Part shown: piece after piece, positions 1 through 5,926 of the stretch
Layout of the letters: the number at the start of each line of letters is the position of its first letter
How positions within the stretch are numbered: the stretch's first letter is position 1
Assembly: GCA_002307275.1 (NCBI GenBank)
Contig: DBTX01000019.1
Coordinates: forward strand, 38,888 to 46,800
Reading direction: 5' to 3'
Origin: Hungateiclostridiaceae bacterium UBA1305
GTDB taxonomy: Bacteria; Bacillota; Clostridia; Acetivibrionales; DTU013
DNA: 7,913 nt
The notes under the pieces: model-generated
Seen by the model: only the letters and a program-made list of their open reading frames with translations
Told to the model about the DNA's origin: nothing
The model's database searches: none
Program-made: the position numbers and the translations under genes

Positions 1-327
1 ATATTGTCGGCAGTTTCGATGTTCAAAGACGTGGTTCCGGTAGTCAAATGTCACCATGAAAGAATGGATGGTACAGGATATCCCGAAAAAATGAAAAAGA
101 AGTCCATACCACTGCTGGCCAGAATCATCTCGGTAGCCGATGCATTTGACGCGATGATGTCGGACAGGCTGTATAGGTCAAAGCTGAACCTGGAAGAGGC
201 CAAACAGCAACTGTTAAGCGGCTCAGGCAGTCAGTTCGATGAAGATATAGTCCCGGTTTTTATAAAACTGATCGATGGTACCGGTTACGGGGAAATGCTC
301 AAGGAAACTGCAGCAACGTATGAATAA
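1..327 (+). CDS. HD-GYP domain phosphohydrolase, C-terminal end (5'-truncated by window)
   Basis: The reading frame is open from the first base and ends at TAA (325-327), so only about 108 C-terminal residues are present and the true start lies outside the window. The visible part carries the second half of an HD-GYP domain: HHERMDGTGYP (residues 18-28 of the fragment), which combines metal-binding histidines with the GYP signature, then ADAFDAMMSDRLYR (about 48-61), the conserved aspartate-containing helix, and a GSQFDEDIVPVF tail typical of the family. HD-GYP proteins commonly hydrolyse cyclic di-GMP or related cyclic dinucleotides in the cytoplasm, and are often fused N-terminally to receiver, PAS/GAF or membrane sensor domains that cannot be seen here. 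Some family members are catalytically weak and the HD pair itself is off-window, so activity is inferred. The gene runs in the same direction as typA but is separated from it by a spacer with its own promoter. Confidence 0.85.
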   Translation: MLSAVSMFKDVVPVVKCHHERMDGTGYPEKMKKKSIPLLARIISVADAFDAMMSDRLYRSKLNLEEAKQQLLSGSGSQFDEDIVPVFIKLIDGTGYGEMLKETAATYE

Positions 328-344
328 TTTTTTAGAATAATCAT

Positions 345-395
345 TTTCCCGGCATTCCTGGGAAACAGTCCCCTGCGCATGTCCAGCGTTTGGGG
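345..395 (+). terminator. Weak stem-loops downstream of the HD-GYP gene (possible terminator)
   Basis: Two stem-loops follow the HD-GYP stop. The first pairs TTTCCCGG (345-352) with CTGGGAAA (358-365), including one G-T wobble, around a 5-base loop. The second pairs CCCC (370-373) with GGGG (392-395) and continues inward as GCGC/GCGT (375-378 with 386-389) around a 7-base loop; it is followed by CTTTGATTATG, a poor U-tract. Neither is a textbook intrinsic terminator, so the assignment is tentative. The position, between a stop codon and a good promoter, is where one would be expected. Confidence 0.3.
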
Positions 396-414
396 CTTTG
401 ATTATGCATAAAGG

Positions 415-443
415 TTGACAATATTTATTGTATACTTTAAACT
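415..443 (+). promoter_or_regulatory. Sigma-A-type promoter for typA
   Basis: A perfect -35 hexamer TTGACA (415-420) is followed after 17 bases by TAAACT (438-443), which matches TATAAT at 4 of 6 positions. TATACT at 431-436 is a closer -10 match but sits only 10 bases from the -35, which is too near. Transcription would start near 450, giving typA a leader of about 110 nt. This is read from the sequence only; the start site is not measured. Confidence 0.6.
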
Positions 444-470
444 TGTTGTATTCGGGCAGCTTTACCCGTT

Positions 471-531
471 TATACTAATGAGTATATGAAATGAAACATT
501 ATTCTAAATTTAATCGTCAAATAATTTGGCG
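471..531 (+). repeat. Two inverted repeats in the typA leader
   Basis: TATACT (471-476) and AGTATA (481-486) form a perfect 6-base inverted repeat around AATG. Further down, CGTCAAA (515-521) pairs with TTTGGCG (525-531) through one wobble and a 3-base loop, 15 bases before the typA Shine-Dalgarno. Both would lie inside the predicted transcript. The first could equally be a two-fold symmetric protein site. No riboswitch class is recognisable. Confidence 0.4.
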
Positions 532-546
532 GTTCAGGGAGACTGG

Positions 547-552
547 AAGGGG
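547..552 (+). promoter_or_regulatory. Shine-Dalgarno that sets the typA start
   Basis: AAGGGG (within GGAAGGGG, 545-552) lies 6 bases before GTG at 559. The in-frame TTG at 526 has no comparable purine tract upstream, so the GTG is the likelier start. The GGAAGGGG string recurs before the PBP gene's non-ATG start. Confidence 0.75.
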
Positions 553-558
553 AAAATA

Positions 559-2379
559 GTGAGTAACAAGAGGGAAGACATCAGAAATATTGCAATCATA
601 GCGCATGTTGATCATGGAAAAACGACTTTAGTGGATGGTATGCTGCGTCAAAGCGGTATTTTCAGGGAGAACGAGCAGGTTCAGGAAAGAGTCATGGACT
701 CTAATGACCTTGAAAGGGAACGTGGTATTACAATATTAGCAAAAAATACTGCCGTTAATTATAAAGGAATCAAGATTAACATAGTAGATACTCCCGGCCA
801 TGCGGATTTCGGCGGCGAAGTCGAGCGTGTGCTGAAAATGGTGGATGGCGTCCTGCTGCTTGTTGATGCATTTGAGGGACCGATGCCTCAAACGAGATTT
901 GTCCTGCGAAAGGCATTACAGCTTAATTTGAAGCCCATCGTTGTTGTGAATAAAATTGACAGGGCGGAGGCAAGACCTGTCGAGGTTGTGGATGAAGTGC
1001 TGGATCTGTTCATAGAGCTTGGCGCTGATGATGAACAGCTAGAATTTCCAGTGCTTTTTTCTTCTTCAAGAGAGGGTTATGCCATTGCAAATCTGGATGA
1101 TGAAAAAAAAGATCTTGAACCACTATTGAATGCAATCGTAAAAAGTGTACCGGAACCAGTAGGTGAATTGGACAAACCTTTACAACTGTTGGTTTCAAAT
1201 ATCGATTATGATGAATATGTCGGCAGGATTGCAATAGGCAGAATTGACAGGGGAAGTATTAAATTCGGTCAACAATGTGTTGTATGCAAAAAGGATGGCA
1301 AGACACAGCAGGGTAAGATCAGCAAACTCTATACATTTGAAGGCCTGAGAAGAGCGGAAACACTGGAAGCATCAATCGGTGATATCGTCGGTGTTTCAGG
1401 CTTTGCAGAGATCAATATCGGTGAGACCATATGTGATGTTGATTCGCCGGATCCATTGCCTTTTGTAAATATTGACGAGCCGACCATCAATATGACGTTT
1501 AGCGTAAATAACAGTCCTCTTGCAGGCAGGGAGGGTACGTATGTCACCTCCAGGCACCTGCGTGACAGGCTTTTTAAAGAACTTGAAACAAATGTGAGTA
1601 TGCGGATCGAAGAAACCGAAACTCCTGATGCTTTCAAAGTATCAGGCAGAGGAGAACTGCATCTATCCATCCTTATTGAAACAATGAGGAGACAGGGATA
1701 TGAATTCCAGGTTTCCAAGCCCAAGGTCATTATGAAGGAAATTGACGGGATCGAATATGAGCCGATAGAACTTCTGATGATTGATGTGCCCGAGGAATTT
1801 ATGGGAGTCGTTATGGAAAAGCTCGGCTCACGCAAGGCAGAAATGGTGAATATGCATTCTGCGACAGAAGGTTATATGAGACTTGAATTTAAGATACCTG
1901 CACGAGGACTGATCGGATATCGATCCGAATTTTTGACTGATACAAAGGGAAATGGTATAATGAACCATATATTCCATGGACATGAACCTTATAAAGGCGA
2001 AATTTCGAGTAGGGCAAGGGGTTCACTGGTTGCATGGGAGGATGGCGACGCAATTACCTACGGATTGTACAATGCACAGGAAAGAGGTACGCTGTTCATT
2101 GCAGCCGGAATTAAGGTTTATGAGGGCATGATTGTAGGTGAAAATGCCCGAAATGAAGATATCGTAGTAAACGTATGCAAGAAAAAGCATGTAACAAACA
2201 TGCGGGCATCCGGCTCGGATGAATCACTCAGGCTGACCCCGCAGAGGATTTTAAGTCTTGAACAGGCACTGGAGTTCATTTCTGATGATGAATTGGTGGA
2301 GATAACACCGAAAAATATTCGGCTGAGAAAGCGCATTCTGAATTCGGAACAAAGGGCAAAAGTCAGAAGTAAGGTTTGA
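559..2379 (+). CDS. typA: Ribosome-associated translational GTPase TypA/BipA
   Basis: This encodes a 606-residue protein, the usual length for TypA/BipA, an EF-G-like GTPase that binds the 70S ribosome and supports large-subunit assembly and stress growth (family knowledge). G motifs counted from the GTG start: G1 AHVDHGKT (15-22), G2 RGIT (55-58), G3 DTPGH (77-81), G4 NKID (131-134), and a G5 region FSSSREG (167-173), where the usual SA pair is replaced by serines. EF-G-like domains II, III and V follow, ending in the TypA-specific C-terminal domain with conserved blocks such as RGLIGYRSEF, SRARGSLVAWEDG and RLTPQRILSLEQALEFI. GTG at 559 is chosen because it has a good Shine-Dalgarno and gives the typical N-terminus (KREDIRNIAIIAHVDHGKTT). 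A TTG at 526 would add 11 unconserved residues. A sigma-A promoter lies about 120 bases upstream. The stop codon overlaps the ribosome binding site of mltG, suggesting translational coupling. Confidence 0.97.
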   Translation: MSNKREDIRNIAIIAHVDHGKTTLVDGMLRQSGIFRENEQVQERVMDSNDLERERGITILAKNTAVNYKGIKINIVDTPGHADFGGEVERVLKMVDGVLLLVDAFEGPMPQTRFVLRKALQLNLKPIVVVNKIDRAEARPVEVVDEVLDLFIELGADDEQLEFPVLFSSSREGYAIANLDDEKKDLEPLLNAIVKSVPEPVGELDKPLQLLVSNIDYDEYVGRIAIGRIDRGSIKFGQQCVVCKKDGKTQQGKISKLYTFEGLRRAETLEASIGDIVGVSGFAEINIGETICDVDSPDPLPFVNIDEPTINMTFSVNNSPLAGREGTYVTSRHLRDRLFKELETNVSMRIEETETPDAFKVSGRGELHLSILIETMRRQGYEFQVSKPKVIMKEIDGIEYEPIELLMIDVPEEFMGVVMEKLGSRKAEMVNMHSATEGYMRLEFKIPARGLIGYRSEFLTDTKGNGIMNHIFHGHEPYKGEISSRARGSLVAWEDGDAITYGLYNAQERGTLFIAAGIKVYEGMIVGENARNEDIVVNVCKKKHVTNMRASGSDESLRLTPQRILSLEQALEFISDDELVEITPKNIRLRKRILNSEQRAKVRSKV

Positions 2380-2389
2380 GGGTGAAATG

Positions 2390-3523
2390 ATGGATAGAAC
2401 GACATTGCAGACACAAAAAAAGAAAAAGCCGAGGAAGAAAAAAAGGGCTATTTTCTGGCTGCTTATGTTATTGCTATTTACAAGTATTACATTCATAGGC
2501 GGGGTTATTTCATACAACTATGTCATGAAGAATTACGCCGATTCAAACAATAAAGTGGCTTTAGTCATTGATCCGAAGGATGGTGTGGAATTCATCATCA
2601 ACAAAGGCGCGACTTCTGCCGAGATAGCTAAAAATCTCATGAATCAGGGCTTTATTGACAATGAGAATATGTTTAAGCTCATGTCCAAAATAAATGGGTT
2701 TAATGGCAGTTATCAGTCAGGTACCCACATTTTAAGTAAAAATCTCAGTAACGATGAGATCATGAGAATACTTTCAGACGTCCCTGCCAGCAGGCAGGTG
2801 ACGATACCTGAGGGGAAAACCTTCAAACAGATCGTTGATATATTGTTCGAAAAGAAGATCATCAAGGATAAGGAAAAATTTATCACGACAGCGAATACTG
2901 AAGAATTCGATTATGACTTTTTGAAGGATATTCCGCCGAGGGACAATGAGCTTGAGGGTTATCTGTTCCCGGATACATATGAATTTGATATGAATGTCAG
3001 TGATAAAGACATTATGATCAAGATGCTTGACAACTTTGACAGGAAGTTTAAAGCAGATTACAGGGAAAAGATCAAAACGCTCAAAACGTTCAAAGGAAAT
3101 ATGACTCTAGACGATGTTATCATACTTGCTTCGATCATAGAAAAGGAAGCGAAGGACCCGGATGACCGCTATCTGATTTCAGGGGTACTTTACAACAGAT
3201 TGAACAGCAAGGATAAGACTCTCAGGAAGCTTCAGATCGATGCGACTATTCAGTATATTTTGCTCAAAAAAACAGGAGCGTATAAAGACAGGCTTTTATA
3301 CACTGATCTTGAGATAGAAGATATGTACAATACATATTTGTATGAGGGACTTCCGCCAGGACCCATATGCTGTCCGGGTGAGGCGGCAATAAAGGCAGCC
3401 TTGAACCCTGATGACAGCGGTTATTTATACTACGTAGCCAGAAATGATGCTGAGGGCAGTCATGAGTTCTCAAGGACCTACAAGGAACATCAGGCGGCAA
3501 TAAAGAAATATAGCATTAAATAA
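2390..3523 (+). CDS. mltG: Endolytic peptidoglycan transglycosylase MltG (YceG family)
   Basis: MltG is a membrane-anchored lytic transglycosylase that cuts nascent glycan strands and is thought to set their length. A short cytoplasmic tail very rich in lysine and arginine (about residues 10-20 counted from 2387) precedes one transmembrane helix (about 22-44), with the rest outside the membrane. A LysM-like segment (about 60-130) leads into the YceG domain: EGYLFPDTYEF (190-200), LASIIEKEA (248-255) with the expected catalytic Glu at 252, YNRL (269-272), LQIDATIQY, then NTYLYEGLPPGPICCPG (315-331) and a C-terminal SHEFSRTYKEH. The usual small or Asn residues after GPI are two cysteines here. 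Two adjacent ATGs (2387, 2390) compete; GAGGG (2378-2382) is 7 bases from the second and 4 from the first, so 2390 is preferred, giving 377 residues. It shares a unit with typA, 10 bases apart, and is followed by a terminator. It corresponds to yrrL of B. subtilis. Confidence 0.95.
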   Translation: MDRTTLQTQKKKKPRKKKRAIFWLLMLLLFTSITFIGGVISYNYVMKNYADSNNKVALVIDPKDGVEFIINKGATSAEIAKNLMNQGFIDNENMFKLMSKINGFNGSYQSGTHILSKNLSNDEIMRILSDVPASRQVTIPEGKTFKQIVDILFEKKIIKDKEKFITTANTEEFDYDFLKDIPPRDNELEGYLFPDTYEFDMNVSDKDIMIKMLDNFDRKFKADYREKIKTLKTFKGNMTLDDVIILASIIEKEAKDPDDRYLISGVLYNRLNSKDKTLRKLQIDATIQYILLKKTGAYKDRLLYTDLEIEDMYNTYLYEGLPPGPICCPGEAAIKAALNPDDSGYLYYVARNDAEGSHEFSRTYKEHQAAIKKYSIK

Positions 3524-3535
3524 AAAGGGATACAT

Positions 3536-3551
3536 CTCTCTGAACAGAGAG
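3536..3551 (+). repeat. Small hairpin downstream of mltG
   Basis: CTCTCT (3536-3541) and AGAGAG (3546-3551) are perfect complements around GAAC, 12 bases after the mltG stop. There is no U-tract, so it is not itself a terminator. It may protect the mRNA 3' end or belong to a larger fold with the terminator hairpin 30 bases further on. Confidence 0.45.
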
Positions 3552-3580
3552 TAACCTTTCGGATAAAGTAATAATGAGGG

Positions 3581-3610
3581 GCTGCTCCCGCGAGCAGCTT
3601 CTTTGTTTTA
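3581..3610 (+). terminator. Rho-independent terminator after mltG
   Basis: GCTGCTC (3581-3587) and GAGCAGC (3592-3598) form a perfect GC-rich 7-bp stem with loop CCGC, followed by TTCTTTGTTTTA. This is the strongest terminator on the plus strand and marks the end of the typA-mltG unit. trmR would then need its own promoter, or read-through. Confidence 0.8.
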
Positions 3611-3617
3611 TGAGGTT

Positions 3618-3632
3618 ATTTGCGAAGCAAAT
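3618..3632 (+). repeat. ATTTGC-GAA-GCAAAT hairpin
   Basis: A perfect 6-bp inverted repeat around GAA whose core GCGAAGC is a known exceptionally stable mini-hairpin. It lies 8 bases past the mltG terminator U-tract and has no U-tract of its own. Its function is unknown. Confidence 0.4.
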
Positions 3633-3665
3633 CTGACCCAATAGGAGAATTTAGAGAATTGTATC

Positions 3666-3705
3666 AGGAGGCTCAATGCCCATGAGATTTTTTATCCGGG
3701 CATAA
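3666..3705 (+). other. Possible nine-codon leader ORF within an inverted repeat upstream of trmR
   Basis: A consensus AGGAGG (3666-3671) stands 4 bases before ATG (3676), which opens MPMRFFIRA and stops at TAA (3703-3705). The start and end of this frame fall in a perfect inverted repeat, ATGCCC (3676-3681) with GGGCAT (3698-3703), around a T-rich 16-base loop. A second short frame (3708-3758, MNGGKIRQAWFNGFNT) follows without a good ribosome binding site. The AGGAGG is stronger than the site in front of trmR itself. It could be a leader peptide, a remnant, or chance; there is no run of one amino acid as in classical attenuators. Confidence 0.25.
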
Positions 3706-3775
3706 TAATGAATGGCGGTAAAATCAGGCAAGCCTGGTTCAATGGATTTAATACATAACAGGAAAGGCAAAAAGG

Positions 3776-4429
3776 ATGGTAGAATTAAATCCAACAAACG
3801 AATATATACGCAGTACTTTGAGAAAGAATGAGGGACTGTTGAAGGAATTGGAGGAGTATGCGGCTGGGAACCATGTCCCTATTGTCACACCTGAGGTTGC
3901 AAGGCTTCTTGTTGTTCTCGGAAAGCTTGTCAAACCTGCGCGTATACTGGAAGTTGGAACTGCAATAGGATATTCGGCCATCCTGCTTGCCGGCGCGCTC
4001 ACACAGGGAGGTCGTATTGATACAATTGAGAGACAAGAGGAAATGATCATAAAAGCTCGTGAAAACATTAAAAAGGCAGGTCTGGAGAATACTATCGGTA
4101 TCATTGCGGGGGATGCAGAGGAAGTGCTGCGTTGTCTTGATAAGAAATATGATATGGTTTTTCTGGATGCGGCAAAAGGCCAGTACCCGGAATTTTTGCC
4201 CGACTGCCTTAGAATGCTTAAAAAGGGCGGCCTGCTGGTATCGGACAATGTGCTCTACAAAGGGATGATTGCCAATGAACAGCTCATTGTAAGAAGGAAG
4301 AGGACCATCGTGAACAGAATGCGAAGTTACCTGGAAACACTATGCGAGGATCCTTCTCTGGACACCAGTATATTGTCTGTAGGCGATGGTGTTGCTTTAT
4401 CCTACAAGCGACTGGAAACAGATAAGTAA
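3776..4429 (+). CDS. trmR: SAM-dependent O-methyltransferase, probable tRNA 5-hydroxyuridine methyltransferase TrmR (YrrM)
   Basis: The 217-residue product is a class I SAM methyltransferase of the cation-dependent O-methyltransferase (COMT-like) family. Visible motifs are the SAM-binding glycine loop ILEVGTAIGYSAI (57-69), the acidic end of strand 2 in IDTIE (81-85), GDAEE (112-116), and metal ligands typical of the family: Asp131 in LDAAKG and Asp157-Asn158 in VSDNVL. Family members can act on catechols or CoA esters. Here the position between mltG and a U32 protein reproduces the B. subtilis yrrL-yrrM-yrrN/O order, where YrrM/TrmR methylates 5-hydroxyuridine at tRNA position 34 to 5-methoxyuridine, so that role is inferred from synteny and family. 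GGAAAGG (3761-3767) lies 8 bases before the ATG. No convincing promoter is visible in the 165 bases after the mltG terminator. The gene ends 46 bases before the U32 gene. Confidence 0.87.
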   Translation: MVELNPTNEYIRSTLRKNEGLLKELEEYAAGNHVPIVTPEVARLLVVLGKLVKPARILEVGTAIGYSAILLAGALTQGGRIDTIERQEEMIIKARENIKKAGLENTIGIIAGDAEEVLRCLDKKYDMVFLDAAKGQYPEFLPDCLRMLKKGGLLVSDNVLYKGMIANEQLIVRRKRTIVNRMRSYLETLCEDPSLDTSILSVGDGVALSYKRLETDK

Positions 4430-4475
4430 ATGACTTGAAGTAGTTGAAATCACAACTGGAAATGGAGAAATACCC

Positions 4476-5720
4476 ATGAAAGCAATAAATTCCATCAAGC
4501 CTAAAGTAGAATTACTTGCTCCTGCAGGCAACCTGGAAAAGTTGAAAATGGCAATCGTATACGGTGCCGATGCCGTTTATCTGGGCGGCGAAGAATTCGG
4601 CCTCAGAGCTTCAGCAGGTAATTTCGGCCCTGATGAACTAAGGGAAGGTATTGATTTTGCCCATTCCATGGGCAAAAGGGTTTATCTTACCATGAACATC
4701 ATTCCCCACAATGAAGACTTCGTAGAAATGCCCGAATATATCCGTCAAGTCAGGGATTCAGGTGTTGATGCAATCATATTTTCAGACCCGGGTATCTTTG
4801 ATCTGATCAGGCAGGAAGCGCCGCAGATGGAACTGCACCTGAGTACGCAAGCCAATAATACCAATTGGAGGAGCGCTTCCTTCTGGCACAGAATGGGTGT
4901 GAAGAGAGTTATTCTTGCCAGGGAATTATCACTGGCCGAGATCAATGAAATAAGGAAAAATGCACCTGGGAATCTGGAACTTGAAATGTTTGTTCATGGT
5001 TCCATGTGCATTTCCTATTCCGGCAGGTGCCTGCTCAGCAACTATATGGCGGATCGTGATTCAAACCGGGGCCTTTGTGCACATCCCTGCCGGTGGAAAT
5101 ATTATCTGGTAGAGGAAAAGAGACCTGGCGAATACATGCCGGTTTTTGAAAATGAACGCGGCACATATATATTTAACTCCAAGGATCTTTGCCTGATTGG
5201 GCAAATACCTGAGATAATTGAAAGTGGAATTACGAGTCTGAAAATAGAGGGCAGGATGAAAAGCTCCTATTATGTGGCTACAGTTATTAAGGCCTACAGG
5301 GAAGCGCTGGACGCATATGAAACAGATCCCTCCGCTTACTGCTATGACGGCAAATGGCTTGAGGAAATGTCAAAGGCAAGCCATAGAGAATATACTACGG
5401 GCTTTTATCTGGGTAAACCTACCGGCAAGGAGCAGATTTACGAGTCTGGCTCCTATATCAGGGAATATGACTTTGTCGGATTGGTTATTTCATATGATGC
5501 TGCTGCCGGTATTGCCACAATTGAGCAGAGAAACAGGTTTGCATTCGGAGAAGAACTTGAGGTGGTAAGTCCGCATGGACCATACCATATACAGAAGGTC
5601 CATTCCATGAAAAATGCCGATGGGGAGGATATCGAGGTGGCACCTCATCCGCAGATGACTGTTTATATGCCGGTGGACAGGCCGGTGGAGCCATATGCGA
5701 TGCTCAGACGCAAAGGCTGA
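4476..5720 (+). CDS. trhP: Peptidase U32 family protein, probable tRNA uridine-34 hydroxylase TrhP (YrrO/YegQ-like)
   Basis: The 414-residue protein has the U32 signature EMFVHGSMCISYSGRC (170-185). Despite the family name, characterised relatives are Fe-S enzymes rather than proteases. TrhP uses prephenate to make 5-hydroxyuridine at the tRNA wobble position, and the upstream methyltransferase would then finish 5-methoxyuridine. Likely cluster cysteines are C178, C185, C201 and C239, chosen because the spacing resembles other U32 enzymes; C205 in CAHPCRW is an alternative. The N-terminal part looks like a TIM barrel (VELLAPAGNLEKLKMAIVYG, ADAVYLGGEEFGLRA), and residues from about 330 form the small C-terminal U32 beta domain. 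The length matches B. subtilis YrrO (TrhP2), and no second YrrN-like gene is present here. GGAG (4464-4467) sits 8 bases before ATG. Co-transcription with trmR is likely. Specificity is inferred, since other U32 members modify rRNA or ubiquinone precursors. Confidence 0.88.
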   Translation: MKAINSIKPKVELLAPAGNLEKLKMAIVYGADAVYLGGEEFGLRASAGNFGPDELREGIDFAHSMGKRVYLTMNIIPHNEDFVEMPEYIRQVRDSGVDAIIFSDPGIFDLIRQEAPQMELHLSTQANNTNWRSASFWHRMGVKRVILARELSLAEINEIRKNAPGNLELEMFVHGSMCISYSGRCLLSNYMADRDSNRGLCAHPCRWKYYLVEEKRPGEYMPVFENERGTYIFNSKDLCLIGQIPEIIESGITSLKIEGRMKSSYYVATVIKAYREALDAYETDPSAYCYDGKWLEEMSKASHREYTTGFYLGKPTGKEQIYESGSYIREYDFVGLVISYDAAAGIATIEQRNRFAFGEELEVVSPHGPYHIQKVHSMKNADGEDIEVAPHPQMTVYMPVDRPVEPYAMLRRKG

Positions 5721-5740
5721 TTCGCAGGATTAGCAGCGGT

Positions 5741-5752
5741 ATTGGATCCAAT
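5741..5752. repeat. 12-bp perfect palindrome ATTGGATCCAAT
   Basis: A perfectly self-complementary 12-mer, 21 bases after the trhP stop and 186 bases before the PBP start. It lacks a loop or U-tract, so it is better read as a two-fold symmetric DNA site, or chance, than as a terminator. No specific regulator can be named. Confidence 0.4.
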
Positions 5753-5785
5753 CACGGCAAATACAGTTTTGGGCATTTTCGCATA

Positions 5786-5829
5786 GTATGGCTATTAAAT
5801 GGTCTCGGTATGGCTATTCACTGGTCTTG
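5786..5829 (+). repeat. 22-bp imperfect tandem duplication upstream of the PBP gene
   Basis: Copy 1 is 5786-5807 and copy 2 is 5808-5829, directly abutting. They match at 19 of 22 positions: both begin GTATGGCTATT and both contain TGGTCT near the end, with differences at positions 12, 14 and 21. Twenty-two bases is about two helical turns, so paired sites would face the same side of the DNA. It lies about 100 bases upstream of the preferred PBP start. Confidence 0.75.
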
Positions 5830-5847
5830 TGTAATGAAATAGATAAT
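5817..5847 (+). promoter_or_regulatory. Possible promoter for the PBP gene
   Basis: GATAAT (5842-5847) matches the -10 consensus at 5 of 6 positions. The best upstream partner, TTCACT (5817-5822), is 19 bases away, which is long, and lies inside the second 22-bp repeat copy. An alternative pair is TAGATA (5840-5845) with TATATA (5864-5869). Neither is strong. I see no confident sporulation-sigma promoter, though a loose consensus could be missed by eye. Confidence 0.3.
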
Positions 5848-5911
5848 GAAACTGTTTTTATTGTATATATGCTCCTTTCAGCGGCAAGAATGTCATTATG
5901 AAACACGTGCT

Positions 5912-5919
5912 GGAAGGGG
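5912..5919 (+). promoter_or_regulatory. Shine-Dalgarno that sets the PBP start
   Basis: GGAAGGGG ends 7 bases before an in-frame TTG at 5927. The upstream in-frame ATG at 5846 has no purine-rich site and overlaps a -10-like GATAAT. The same octamer precedes the typA GTG start. Confidence 0.7.
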
Positions 5920-5926
5920 TTTTATT

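Noticed and set aside
431..436. TATACT as the -10 of the typA promoter.
   Set aside because: It is only 10 bases from the TTGACA, far too close for sigma-A; TAAACT at 17 bases fits better despite a weaker hexamer.
1329..1835. A 168-codon open frame on the minus strand inside typA.
   Set aside because: It lies wholly antisense to a strongly conserved GTPase, has low-complexity Ser/Ile-rich translation, no recognisable domain and no ribosome site of note.
2251..2517. A minus-strand frame spanning the typA-mltG junction, with a Phe-rich segment resembling a membrane helix.
   Set aside because: The Phe run is just the complement of the Lys-coding A-tracts at the start of mltG.
3721..3737. CAGG/CCTG inverted repeat before trmR as a regulatory hairpin.
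   Set aside because: Only four pairs with a 4-base loop; too short to treat as meaningful.
3748..4248. A 166-codon open frame on the minus strand across trmR.
   Set aside because: The translation is Ser/Pro/Arg-rich with no domain, while the plus strand encodes an intact SAM methyltransferase with all motifs in frame.
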